NCBI RefSeq assembly: GCF_013369485.1
Contig: NZ_JABWEB010000020.1
Location: 1 to 64,000 of the forward strand
Origin: Massilia sp. BJB1822
GTDB lineage: Bacteria; Pseudomonadota; Gammaproteobacteria; Burkholderiales; Burkholderiaceae_D
Direction: 5' to 3'
Length of the DNA stretch: 64,000 nucleotides
The position numbers and the translations under genes are program-made. The notes under the pieces were generated by a model, which saw only the letters and a list, made by a program, of their open reading frames with translations, was not told the origin of the DNA and searched no databases. Below are positions 1-9,142 of this stretch, piece after piece; the stretch's first letter is position 1; every line of letters starts with the position of its first letter.

Positions 1-129
1 GGGCGGTGGCGTGCCGCCATTGCCGCCGCCACCGCCCCCCCCACCACCACCGCAGGATGCCAGCAGGACCAAGGCTGCGCTGATGGCCGCGCCGGCGGCC
101 AGGCGGGAGAAGCGGCGGCTTGTCTTCAT
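1..129 (-). CDS. Lipoprotein, N-terminus only (runs off left edge)
   Basis: Reading the minus strand from the ATG at 129-127 gives a basic start (MKTSRRFSRL), a hydrophobic stretch and a lipobox LLASC near residue 25, followed directly by a run of about nine glycines. This is a signal peptidase II signal with a flexible glycine tether, so the product should be an acylated envelope lipoprotein. A purine-rich GCGAGG stretch lies a few bases upstream of the ATG. Only about 43 codons are inside the window, so nothing can be said about the folded domain or function. Confidence 0.7.
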   Translation of the reverse strand, partial: MKTSRRFSRLAAGAAISAALVLLASCGGGGGGGGGGNGGTPPP

Positions 130-314
130 GATTGACCTCGCAGAAGGGAATAGGGAAGGCGACGGTGCGCGAACGGCATCGCCTGGTCCATTATGCAGTG
201 AATTACCCTTATGGTATCGAGCCTGAGCGGCTTAGCAACAGTTTGGCCGAAGATTGGCTTGGCGGGTCAGTAAGTTTGCTTGAAAAACAAGGACTGCTGC
301 TGTGGGGCAGGGGC

Positions 315-1058
315 TTAAGGCGCGGGGCAGCGCACATTCCAGGCGGTCAGCTCGGTGCGCGATTTGCGCACGGTGATATGGGCTGCGGCGCCGATATCGC
401 TGCGGAAGATCAGCAGGGCCATGCCGGCATCGGGGCTGCCGGCCGGTTCGCGGCTCACGGCATCGAGCTGGAAGCTGCGCGCGCGCAGCCTGGCGCAAGC
501 CGTGTTGCCGGCCATGAGCAGGCGGGCGCGCTCGAGCAGCTCGCTGCGATTGACCAGCAGGGTCAGAGTAGACATATCGGGCTGGACATGCAGCAGGCGC
601 ACCGGATGCACGGGCGGCTTGCTGGCCTCCGGTGCATCGCACTGCGGCTTGTGGTGCAGCCAAACCAGTTGCTGGGTGGGCAGTTGCTCGTTCCAGCGCT
701 GGTCTTTCGCGGCGCGCGCCGCATAGTCAAACACGCGGCGCTGCATGATGCACATCGGCAGGGCCGAAGCGTGGACCGGTGCCGCATCCAGCGCCGCTTG
801 CAGCTGCCACTGGCGGTTGCCGCGCTGGCGCGTGGCGCTGAAGCTGGCCGGCAAGGCAGCCGTTTCGGGCAGTTGCTGCTGGCGGAAGGCGGCGAAGGAC
901 TTGATCTCGGCATCGCTGGCGGGACGGGTTTCCAGCAGCGGCGTTTCGGCGGTGGGGGCGGCAGCGGCGGCGGGCAGGCCATTCAATACGGGCGCCAGCA
1001 GCAGTGGCGCGGCCAGCATCTTCAGCATCCATCCCAAGGCATCTCGTCCAGCCAGCAT
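315..1058 (-). CDS. Secreted protein of unknown function
   Basis: 247 residues. The N-terminus is a long signal peptide with hydrophobic core LAAPLLLAPVL followed by an alanine-rich cleavage region around residue 35. The mature part has about five cysteines (MCIMQ, PQC, NTACA, VRCPAP) spread over the chain and no motif I recognise. An AAGGA stretch sits 7 nt before the ATG at 1058; internal ATGs at 1028 and 1019 are possible starts. The plus-strand frame over the same DNA has no signal peptide and looks like a shadow. It is transcribed toward the lipoprotein gene, separated by 185 nt in which I see no other gene. I do not assign a function. Confidence 0.65.
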   Translation of the reverse strand: MLAGRDALGWMLKMLAAPLLLAPVLNGLPAAAAAPTAETPLLETRPASDAEIKSFAAFRQQQLPETAALPASFSATRQRGNRQWQLQAALDAAPVHASALPMCIMQRRVFDYAARAAKDQRWNEQLPTQQLVWLHHKPQCDAPEASKPPVHPVRLLHVQPDMSTLTLLVNRSELLERARLLMAGNTACARLRARSFQLDAVSREPAGSPDAGMALLIFRSDIGAAAHITVRKSRTELTAWNVRCPAP

Positions 1059-1252
1059 GCAGCATCCTTATCCAGCGGCGAAGCCCCTTCGCCGTCGCCG
1101 CGATTATAGCGGCTCGCGGCGTGCGAAATGTCCCAGGCTGGACATGCGATACGGCTTTTGTCCATTTCTGGAATTTTTTTGACTCGGCCAATCCGATTTC
1201 GCTAAGGTCAATGGCTCAACAGCAGCTTAACCATTACTCCAGGGAGACTGAT

Positions 1253-2782
1253 ATGGCAGCTCGTTTTACCGCCGTGCTAGCAGCGGCTTGGTTCGCGTCC
1301 GCGGCGGTTGGCGCGGCCCCCGCGTCGAACAAAGTCTGGATCACCATCGGCGACAGCGCCTACGCCCAGCTGCAAAAGCTGGCGCCGCAGACGATTGCGC
1401 GCAGCAGCCATGCCGACGGCCAGGATAAAGTCCATCTGGTGCAGGTGGACGAGGAGCAAATGAAGCAGTTGTCGGAAGCCATCCACACCGAACTGAAACG
1501 CTGCGGCGGCTTCATGGCCCATGACAGCGAGGAGGCTGGCCGCGCTGCGCTCAAGCCGCAGGTTGACGCCAAGATGGCATCCCTGCTGGCCCGTCCCAAC
1601 TACACCATCGACCAGCAGTCGGTGATTCCGCCGCTGCTGTCGCAGATGCAGGCCAGTAATGTGGGCCAGACCATACTCGATCTGTCGGCGCACACCAACC
1701 GCTACTACAACACCAATATCGGCGTGACGGCGTCCAACTGGCTGAAGCAGAAATGGACCACGCTGGCCAATGGCCGCAGCGACATCAGCGTCACCCAGTT
1801 CACCCACAACGCTTACCCGCAGAAGTCCGTGATCGCCACCATCAACGGCACCGACAACGGCTCGGAAGTGGTGGTGCTGGGCGGCCACCTCGATTCCATC
1901 GTGGGCGGCGGCGTCGGCGAGAGCACGCGCGCGCCGGGCGCCGACGATGACGCATCCGGCATCGCCAGCCTGACCGAAGCCTTCCGCGTGCTGGCTTCCA
2001 GCGGCTACAAGCCACGCCGGACCATCAAGTTCATCGGTTATGCGGCGGAGGAGGTGGGCCTGCGCGGTTCGCAGGAAATCGCCCAGTACCACAAGAACAA
2101 CAACATCAATGTGGTCGGCGTGATGCAGCTCGACATGACCAACTACAAAGGTTCGGCCAACGATATCTACATTTACACCGACTATACCGACGCCCAGCAA
2201 AACACCTTCCTGGCCAATCTGGCCACCACCTATCTGCCTACCTTGAAGATCGCTTACGATAAATGCGGCTACGGCTGTTCCGACCACGCCTCGTGGACGG
2301 CGCAGGGCTTCTGGGCTTCGCTGCCGTTCGAAGCGGGCTTCAATCAGGACAATCCCTATATCCACACCGTCAACGACACCTACGCCAACACCGGCAACCA
2401 GGCCGACCATGCGCTCAAATTCAGCCGCCTGGCCCTGGCCTATGCGGTGGAACTGGGCAGCGATGGTCCCGGCACGCCGCCCGGCCCTGACCGCACCGAA
2501 ACCTTCAGCGGCAAGCTGACCCAGGGCCAGAGCGCCAAATTCGGCCCGTTCAAGGCCGGCGCCGGCACGTTCAAGGCCAGCACCACTGGCACCGGCGACG
2601 CGGATCTGTTCGTGCGCAAAGGCACGCCGCCCACCACCTCCACCTATGACTGCAAGTCGGACGGCGGCACGGCGGCCGAGAGTTGCTCGATTTCGGTGGC
2701 GGCCAATGGCGACGTGCACGTGTTGGTATATGGTTACTCCGCTTCGAGTTATAACCTGACCGTTACGTACAAACCGCAATAA
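1253..2782 (+). CDS. Secreted M28-family zinc aminopeptidase with C-terminal PPC domain
   Basis: 509 residues. The start at 1253 is chosen because AGGGAG precedes it and it gives a clean signal peptide (MAARFTAVLAAAWFASAAVGA). The catalytic domain shows the M28 two-zinc ligand set in order: His212 in GGHLDS, the Asp231-233 cluster in ADDDASG, Glu266-Glu267 in AAEEVG, Asp294 in QLDMTNY and His371 in YIHTVND. Residues about 415-507 form a pre-peptidase C-terminal (PPC) beta domain (FSGKLTQGQSAKFGPF, DADLFVRKG), usually removed or used in secretion. The family releases N-terminal residues, often leucine, from peptides outside the cell. It is the last gene before the thiamine riboswitch and appears to be its own unit. 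Confidence 0.9.
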   Translation: MAARFTAVLAAAWFASAAVGAAPASNKVWITIGDSAYAQLQKLAPQTIARSSHADGQDKVHLVQVDEEQMKQLSEAIHTELKRCGGFMAHDSEEAGRAALKPQVDAKMASLLARPNYTIDQQSVIPPLLSQMQASNVGQTILDLSAHTNRYYNTNIGVTASNWLKQKWTTLANGRSDISVTQFTHNAYPQKSVIATINGTDNGSEVVVLGGHLDSIVGGGVGESTRAPGADDDASGIASLTEAFRVLASSGYKPRRTIKFIGYAAEEVGLRGSQEIAQYHKNNNINVVGVMQLDMTNYKGSANDIYIYTDYTDAQQNTFLANLATTYLPTLKIAYDKCGYGCSDHASWTAQGFWASLPFEAGFNQDNPYIHTVNDTYANTGNQADHALKFSRLALAYAVELGSDGPGTPPGPDRTETFSGKLTQGQSAKFGPFKAGAGTFKASTTGTGDADLFVRKGTPPTTSTYDCKSDGGTAAESCSISVAANGDVHVLVYGYSASSYNLTVTYKPQ

Positions 2783-2821
2783 TGGCGCTATAATTCCGAC
2801 CGCTGCCGCAAGGCGGCACAC

Positions 2822-2911
2822 GCTAGGGGTCCTGCAAGTCGCTGCACAGCGAGGCGCGGGTGAGAAATACCCTCCGAACCTGATCTGGATAATGCCAGCG
2901 AAGGGAAGCTT
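2822..2911 (+). promoter_or_regulatory. TPP riboswitch (THI element)
   Basis: The leader carries the conserved THI-box blocks: AGGGGTCCTGC near 2824, a GTGAGAAATACCC block near 2859-2872, and CTGATCTGGATAATGCCAGC near 2880-2900 followed by GAAGGGA. This RNA binds thiamine pyrophosphate and lowers expression of biosynthetic genes. It lies 90 nt before thiC. Between them, 2920-2950 can form a strong hairpin with a perfect 7-bp stem (GCGCGCA/TGCGCGC); with no U-tract after it, it looks more like a translation-type expression platform than an intrinsic terminator. Confidence 0.95.
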
Positions 2912-2988
2912 TAGGAACAGCGCGCATGGACTCTTTCCGTCTGTGCGCGCGCGTCACCAAATCCTCCTTTGCTGGCTCCTGTAGCTGA

Positions 2989-4881
<1,893 letters not shown>

Positions 4882-4888
4882 GGCGGCC

Positions 4889-5092
4889 ATGATCGAGATT
4901 GAACTGAACGGCGCGCCGCGCGCGGTGCCGCCGCAGCAAACCTTGCAGGAACTGGTCGATGCGCTGGAATTGACGGGACAGGCGCTGGCGCTGGCCGTCA
5001 ACCGCAGCGTGGTGCCGCGCGGCCAGTGGGCCGCGCGCACGCTGCAGGCGCAGGACCAGGTGGATATCGTGCGCGCCATTGGCGGCGGCTGA
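4889..5092 (+). CDS. thiS: Sulfur carrier protein ThiS
   Basis: 67 residues with the ubiquitin-like fold pattern and the obligatory C-terminal Gly-Gly tail (ends RAIGGG). The tail is converted to a thiocarboxylate that donates sulfur to the thiazole ring made by ThiG. It lies between thiC and thiG in one tight operon. The partner adenylyltransferase ThiF and the glycine/dehydroglycine enzyme (ThiO or ThiH) are not in this window and must be encoded elsewhere. Confidence 0.93.
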   Translation: MIEIELNGAPRAVPPQQTLQELVDALELTGQALALAVNRSVVPRGQWAARTLQAQDQVDIVRAIGGG

Positions 5093-5108
5093 ATCGAGGA
5101 GAGATGCA

Positions 5109-5897
5109 ATGACTGAAGCAAACAAAGACCTGCTGACCATCGCGGGCAAGCAGTACCAATCGCGCCTGCTGGTGGGCAGCGGCAAATACAAGGACTTGCA
5201 GCAAACGCGCGAAGCGACCGATGCGGCGGGCGCGGAAATCATCACGGTGGCGATCCGCCGCGTGAACATCGGCCAGGACCCGAAGGCGCCCAGCCTGCTG
5301 GACGTGCTGCCGCCGTCCGAGTACACCATCCTGCCGAATACGGCCGGCTGCTACACCGCCAAGGACGCGGTCTACACCCTGCAGATGGCGCGCGAACTGC
5401 TCAATGGCCACAAGCTGGTCAAGCTGGAGGTGCTGGGCGACGAGAAGACCCTGTTCCCGAATATGCCGGAAACCCTGGCCGCGGCCGACACCCTGGTGCG
5501 CGAAGGCTTTGACGTGATGGTGTACTGCAGCGACGACCCGATCCAGGCGCGCATGCTGGAAGATATCGGCTGCGTGGCGGTGATGCCGCTGGCGTCGCTG
5601 ATCGGTTCCGGCATGGGCATCCTGAATCCCTGGAACCTGTCGCTGATCATCGAGCAGGCCAAGGTGCCGGTGCTGGTCGACGCGGGCGTGGGCACGGCCT
5701 CGGATGCGGCCATTGCCATGGAGCTGGGCTGCGATGGCGTGCTGATGAACACCGCCATCGCCGGCGCGCAAGATCCGGTGCGCATGGCGCGCGCCATGCG
5801 CCTGGGCGTGCAGGCTGGCCGCGAGGCGTATCTGGCCGGGCGCATCCCGCGCCGCTTCGCCGCTTCGCCCTCGCCGATGGCAGGACGTCTGGCATGA
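5109..5897 (+). CDS. thiG: Thiazole synthase ThiG
   Basis: 262 residues. It condenses deoxyxylulose phosphate, dehydroglycine and ThiS thiocarboxylate into thiazole phosphate. The start at 5109 follows GAGGAG at good spacing. Family blocks are visible: [10 protein letters not shown] near the start, [15 protein letters not shown] with the Schiff-base lysine region, [12 protein letters not shown], and [12 protein letters not shown]. The stop overlaps the thiD start as ATGA, so the two should be translationally coupled. Dxs, which makes the deoxyxylulose phosphate substrate, is encoded at 27.7 kb. Confidence 0.96.
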   Translation: MTEANKDLLTIAGKQYQSRLLVGSGKYKDLQQTREATDAAGAEIITVAIRRVNIGQDPKAPSLLDVLPPSEYTILPNTAGCYTAKDAVYTLQMARELLNGHKLVKLEVLGDEKTLFPNMPETLAAADTLVREGFDVMVYCSDDPIQARMLEDIGCVAVMPLASLIGSGMGILNPWNLSLIIEQAKVPVLVDAGVGTASDAAIAMELGCDGVLMNTAIAGAQDPVRMARAMRLGVQAGREAYLAGRIPRRFAASPSPMAGRLA

Positions 5898-6889
5898 CGA
5901 ACGGCGAAACCCCCGCGCGGCTGGGCCGCCTGGGCCGCGCCACGCATCCCAGGCGGCCCTGCGTGCTGTGTTTGCCGACGCCGATCCCTCGGGCGGCGCC
6001 GGCATCGCAATATCAGGCCATTGCCGCGCTGGGCGCGCATGCGCTGCCCGTCATCACCACGCTGACGGTGCAGGACAACGACCGCGTGCACGCGGTGCTG
6101 CCGGTCGAGCCGGAACTGGTGCTGCTGCAGGCGCGCGTGCTGATCGAGAAGTCCTGCATCGACGCGGTGAAGATCGGCATTCCCGGCAGTGCCGCCAATG
6201 CCCGCGCCATCGCCCAGATCATCACCGAACTGCGCGCGGCGCGGCGCGCCGCCTGCCGCGGCGAAGTGCAGACTGTGGCTGCCGACAGCCTGGCCATGGC
6301 AGCATCGGCCACCCCGGTTTTCGAACAGGGTAGCGCGGACAGTCCGCAGCCCGAAGCGGGGTCGCCGTTGCCGGCCGACGATGGCTGGCCGCCCGGCGCC
6401 GGTTTTGCCGCGCCGCCGGTGGTGCTCGATCCGGTGCTGGCCAGCGGCCATGGCGATCTGCTGTCGCGCGACGATGCGGTCAGCGCGCTGGCGCCGCTGC
6501 TGCCGCTGGTGACGGTGCTGACGCCCAACGGGCCGGAGGCGGGCGCGCTGAGCGGCGTGGCCGGTCCCGGCGCGGAAATCGATCCGCTGGCCCATGCCCG
6601 CGCCCTGCGCGCCCAGGGCTGTCAGCATGTGCTGATTACCGGCGGCCATGGCGGCGGCGACCACGTCATCAACCGCTGGTATGGGCCGGCGCGCCAGCAG
6701 AGCTGGAGCTGGCCGCGCCTGGCGGGCGGCTATCACGGCAGCGGCTGCACCCTGGCCTCGGCCGTTGCCGCCTTGCTGGCCCAGGGCTGGCCTGTGGCCC
6801 AGGCCTTGGCCCGCGCCCAGGGCTATACCCACCGCGCGCTGGCAGAAGCCTTCGCCATCGCGCCCGGCCAGCTTATTCCGCGCCGCTGA
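5894..6889 (+). CDS. thiD: Hydroxymethylpyrimidine/phosphomethylpyrimidine kinase ThiD, N-terminus apparently frame-disturbed
   Basis: 331 residues in this frame, longer than the usual 260-280. From residue about 39 ([22 protein letters not shown]) to the C-terminal anion-hole motif HGSGCT near residue 282 it matches ThiD, which phosphorylates HMP and HMP-P for coupling by ThiE. The strictly conserved substrate loop ADPSGGAG is not in this frame: it is encoded one frame away at about 5968-6007, so two compensating indels seem to flank it. In addition, residues about 117-174 are an Ala/Pro-rich insertion before [12 protein letters not shown]. The gene may be functional with a sequence error, or may be decaying. 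Stop-start overlap with thiG and 30 nt to thiE fit an operon. Confidence 0.65.
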   Translation: MTNGETPARLGRLGRATHPRRPCVLCLPTPIPRAAPASQYQAIAALGAHALPVITTLTVQDNDRVHAVLPVEPELVLLQARVLIEKSCIDAVKIGIPGSAANARAIAQIITELRAARRAACRGEVQTVAADSLAMAASATPVFEQGSADSPQPEAGSPLPADDGWPPGAGFAAPPVVLDPVLASGHGDLLSRDDAVSALAPLLPLVTVLTPNGPEAGALSGVAGPGAEIDPLAHARALRAQGCQHVLITGGHGGGDHVINRWYGPARQQSWSWPRLAGGYHGSGCTLASAVAALLAQGWPVAQALARAQGYTHRALAEAFAIAPGQLIPRR

Positions 6890-6919
6890 AGGCGCATCAC
6901 CCACGAATCAGGAAGCATC

Positions 6920-7534
6920 ATGCAAGGACTCTATCTCGTTACCCCCAACTGGGACGACACCGCCCGCCTGCTCGACCTGAGCGAACAGGCGCTGGCCGCC
7001 GGCCTGGCGCTGCTGCAGTACCGCCACAAGGACGCGTCGCCCGCGCTGCGCGAAGAGCAGGCCGGCGCGCTGCTGGCGCTATGCCGCCGCTACGGCTGCC
7101 CGCTGCTCATCAACGATTACCCGGAGCTGTGCCGCCAGCTCGATGCCGACGGCGTGCATCTGGGCGGCACCGATGCCGAAGTGGCGGCCATCCGCGCCGA
7201 GCTGGGGCCGGACAAGATCATCGGCGCCTCCTGCTACGGCGATCTGCAGCGCGCCATCGACGCCCAGGCGGCCGGCGCCAGCTATGTGGCGTTCGGCGGC
7301 TTCTATCCCTCGCTGGTGAAAAAGTATGCGGTCACCACGCCGCCAGACATTGTTGGCCGCGCGCGCGACGTGGTGCGCCTGCCGCGCGTGGTCATCGGCG
7401 GCATGACCCCGGCCAATGCCGCGCCGCTGGTGGAACGCGGAGCGGAGATGGTGGCGGCCATCAGCAGCGTGTATCTGGCGCCCGATGTGGCGGCGGCGGT
7501 ACAGCAGTTCCGGGAGTTGTTCCGCCAGAATTGA
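6920..7534 (+). CDS. thiE: Thiamine phosphate synthase ThiE
   Basis: 204 residues, a TIM-barrel enzyme joining HMP pyrophosphate and thiazole phosphate. Seen: LQYRHKD near residues 32-38 (diphosphate binding), LLINDYPELC, DGVHLGGTD, the IIGASCYGD strand, and GGMTPANAAPLVERGAEMVAAIS at the phosphate-binding C-terminal loops. It closes the thi operon; the next gene has its own promoter-like sequence. Confidence 0.95.
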   Translation: MQGLYLVTPNWDDTARLLDLSEQALAAGLALLQYRHKDASPALREEQAGALLALCRRYGCPLLINDYPELCRQLDADGVHLGGTDAEVAAIRAELGPDKIIGASCYGDLQRAIDAQAAGASYVAFGGFYPSLVKKYAVTTPPDIVGRARDVVRLPRVVIGGMTPANAAPLVERGAEMVAAISSVYLAPDVAAAVQQFRELFRQN

Positions 7535-7538
7535 TTGT

Positions 7539-7567
7539 GTGGACGGCGCGGCAAAGGGCTTTATAAT
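7539..7567 (+). promoter_or_regulatory. Candidate sigma-70 promoter for the ANTAR regulator gene
   Basis: A perfect TATAAT lies at 7562-7567, 34 nt before the start codon of the response regulator. The -35 region at 17-18 nt spacing (TGTGGA or GTGGAC) is a poor match, so confidence rests on the -10 box. Confidence 0.4.
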
Positions 7568-7601
7568 CGATCCATTAGCATACGCTCAAGGTTGCCGCCC
7601 A

Positions 7602-8231
7602 ATGACACCACAGACTGCCGCCAAGCGCCTGATCCTGATCGTCGACGACGATCAGATGATCCTCGATTTTCTGAGCGAAGTGCTGCGCCATGCCGGCTAC
7701 GACACCGTGCAGGCGCCCTCCGCCGACCGTGCCCTGGCCCTGATCGCCGAGCGCGAACCCGATCTGGCCCTGCTCGACATCCACATGCCCGGCATGTCCG
7801 GCCTGGAGCTGGCCAAGCAGCTCAACCGCAATACCTCGGTACCCTTCATGTTCCTCTCCGGCCGCGGCGATTCCGACGCTGGCAAGCAGGCCGCCGCTTA
7901 CGGTGCTGTCGGTTTCGTGGTGAAACCGGTGGACGAGCAGCACCTGATGCCTGCCTTCGAAGCGGGCCTGGCGCGCGCCGACGAAATCCGCCAGCTGCGC
8001 CGCACCGAAATGAATCTGAACGCGGCGCTGGCGGCCGGCCGCGAAACCAGCCTGGCCGTGGGCCTCCTGATGTGCAAGTTCCAGACCGACCGCAACACCG
8101 CCTTCGAGGTGCTGCGCGACCATGCGCGCTCCAACCGGCGCAAGGTCAACGAAATCGCCGACCAGTTGCTCAGCGCGGAAGAAACCTTGAATAGTTTGCA
8201 TGCCGCCTTCAATATCCGGCTGAAAAAATAG
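7602..8231 (+). CDS. Response regulator with C-terminal ANTAR RNA-binding domain
   Basis: 209 residues. Residues about 8-125 are a receiver: acidic pair VDDDQ, phospho-acceptor Asp in LLDIHMPG, and Lys in VVKPVDE. Residues about 140-200 (ETSLAVGLLMCKFQTDRNTA...) match ANTAR, the helical domain of AmiR/NasR that binds two-hexaloop RNA hairpins and prevents transcription termination. The start at 7602 gives a receiver with normal N-terminus; the longer open frame upstream is thiE read out of frame. No histidine kinase is adjacent. The lone receiver gene follows 218 nt downstream; that gap contains a 7-bp hairpin (8274-8295, GCAGGGC/GCCCTGC) that could be an RNA target, but I cannot show it. Confidence 0.85.
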   Translation: MTPQTAAKRLILIVDDDQMILDFLSEVLRHAGYDTVQAPSADRALALIAEREPDLALLDIHMPGMSGLELAKQLNRNTSVPFMFLSGRGDSDAGKQAAAYGAVGFVVKPVDEQHLMPAFEAGLARADEIRQLRRTEMNLNAALAAGRETSLAVGLLMCKFQTDRNTAFEVLRDHARSNRRKVNEIADQLLSAEETLNSLHAAFNIRLKK

Positions 8232-8449
8232 TGTGCGTCCGTCCATAAACCGAGTACACTGAAATCACCCGCAGCAGGGCCGCACCTCGCCCTGCCGTGT
8301 CCAGCGGCAGCCCGTCCCCCGCGCCGCGCATCCACCTTCGGCCCCACTCCGCCGAGCAGCTTTATTCCCGGAAGTCGCATCCATCAGCTTTGCCGCGCGT
8401 TGTGTTCGCGCCACGCTGCGCTTCCGGCTTTACATAGCGGAGACCCATC

Positions 8450-8872
8450 ATGAAACTGCAAGACAGCCCCGATCTTTCGCTCGCCGTGGACGAAAACAGC
8501 GCGCCGCGCGTGCTGCATGTGGACGGCGACCACGACACGGCCCTGGTGCTGGCCGCCCTGCTGGTGCCGGAAACGCGCGTTAGCCACGCCGCCTCGCTGG
8601 CCGATGCGCTGGAAGCGATCCGCCAGCACCGCTTCGCCCTGATCGTGCTCGATCCCGACCTGCCCGATGGCGACGGCCACACCCTGGTGCAAGCCATGCA
8701 GAAGCAGGGCGGCAGCACGCCGGTGCTGCTGTATTCGGCGCGCCACCCTGACCTGCGCCACCCCTCGCATGCCTTCCTGCCCAAGCCCTGGACTTCGCCG
8801 CGCCTGCTGTGGCAGACCGTTTCGCATCTGCTTGGACTGCCATCCGGCGACTGGCTGGGTGCGCCGGCATAG
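8450..8872 (+). CDS. Single-domain receiver (CheY-like) protein
   Basis: 140 residues with only a receiver domain: HVDGDHD acidic pocket, Asp in VLDPDLPDGDG as likely phospho-acceptor, and Lys in PKPW replacing the usual KP context. About 20 disordered residues precede the domain and there is no output domain, so it would act by protein-protein contact or as a phosphate sink. GCGGAGA lies before the ATG. It is followed by a strong terminator, so the two regulators probably form one unit. Partner kinase unknown. Confidence 0.75.
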   Translation: MKLQDSPDLSLAVDENSAPRVLHVDGDHDTALVLAALLVPETRVSHAASLADALEAIRQHRFALIVLDPDLPDGDGHTLVQAMQKQGGSTPVLLYSARHPDLRHPSHAFLPKPWTSPRLLWQTVSHLLGLPSGDWLGAPA

Positions 8873-8924
8873 AGGCGGGGTTGTTCGGCCTGAACATGAA
8901 CTAAGCCGCGCTTCGGCGCCATGA

Positions 8925-8961
8925 GGGAGGGCAGGCCTTGCGGCCTGGCCCTCCCTTTTTT
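8925..8961 (+). terminator. Rho-independent terminator
   Basis: Long GC stem (GGGAGGGC-AGGCC paired with GGCCT-GGCCCTCCC with one bulge, TTGC loop) followed directly by six T. It ends the receiver gene. Confidence 0.9.
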
Positions 8962-9030
8962 CATTCCGTCGCATGAACGCCAGTGGGCCGACGCTTCTGG
9001 ATTAGAGTAGCTGTCCAAGACTCGCCATCA

Positions 9031-9078
9031 AGTAGAAAAAAAATTCTAGACATAAAGATCTAGATAAATTAATCTACT
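9031..9078. promoter_or_regulatory. AT-rich dyad-rich region upstream of the M56 gene, candidate operator
   Basis: In an AT-rich island, AGTAGA (9031-9036) and its complement TCTACT (9073-9078) bracket two TCTAGA copies at 9045 and 9059. The spacing and symmetry look like a multi-site operator just before the leader peptide and M56 gene. No BlaI/MecI-type repressor gene is next to it, so the binding protein is unknown. Confidence 0.4.
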
Positions 9079-9100
9079 TCTATCGCACGAGGAGACAGCA

Positions 9101-9142
9101 ATGCACTTTGCCATTTCATACCGGGAGCCAGTCCATGTTTAG
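9101..9142 (+). CDS. Possible 13-residue leader peptide overlapping the M56 start
   Basis: ATG at 9101 follows a good GAGGAG at 7 nt and opens MHFAISYREPVHV, stopping at TAG 9140-9142, which overlaps the ATG (9135) of the M56 gene in another frame. The ribosome site here is better than that of the main gene, suggesting translational coupling. Existence as a translated peptide is inferred only. Confidence 0.35.
   Translation: MHFAISYREPVHV

Noticed and set aside
132-1109. 325-codon open frame on the plus strand
   Set aside because: Overlaps the minus-strand secreted protein, which has a signal peptide and ribosome site; the plus frame has neither.
1277-2821. 514-codon open frame on the minus strand
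   Set aside because: Antisense of the M28 peptidase whose zinc ligands are all in place.
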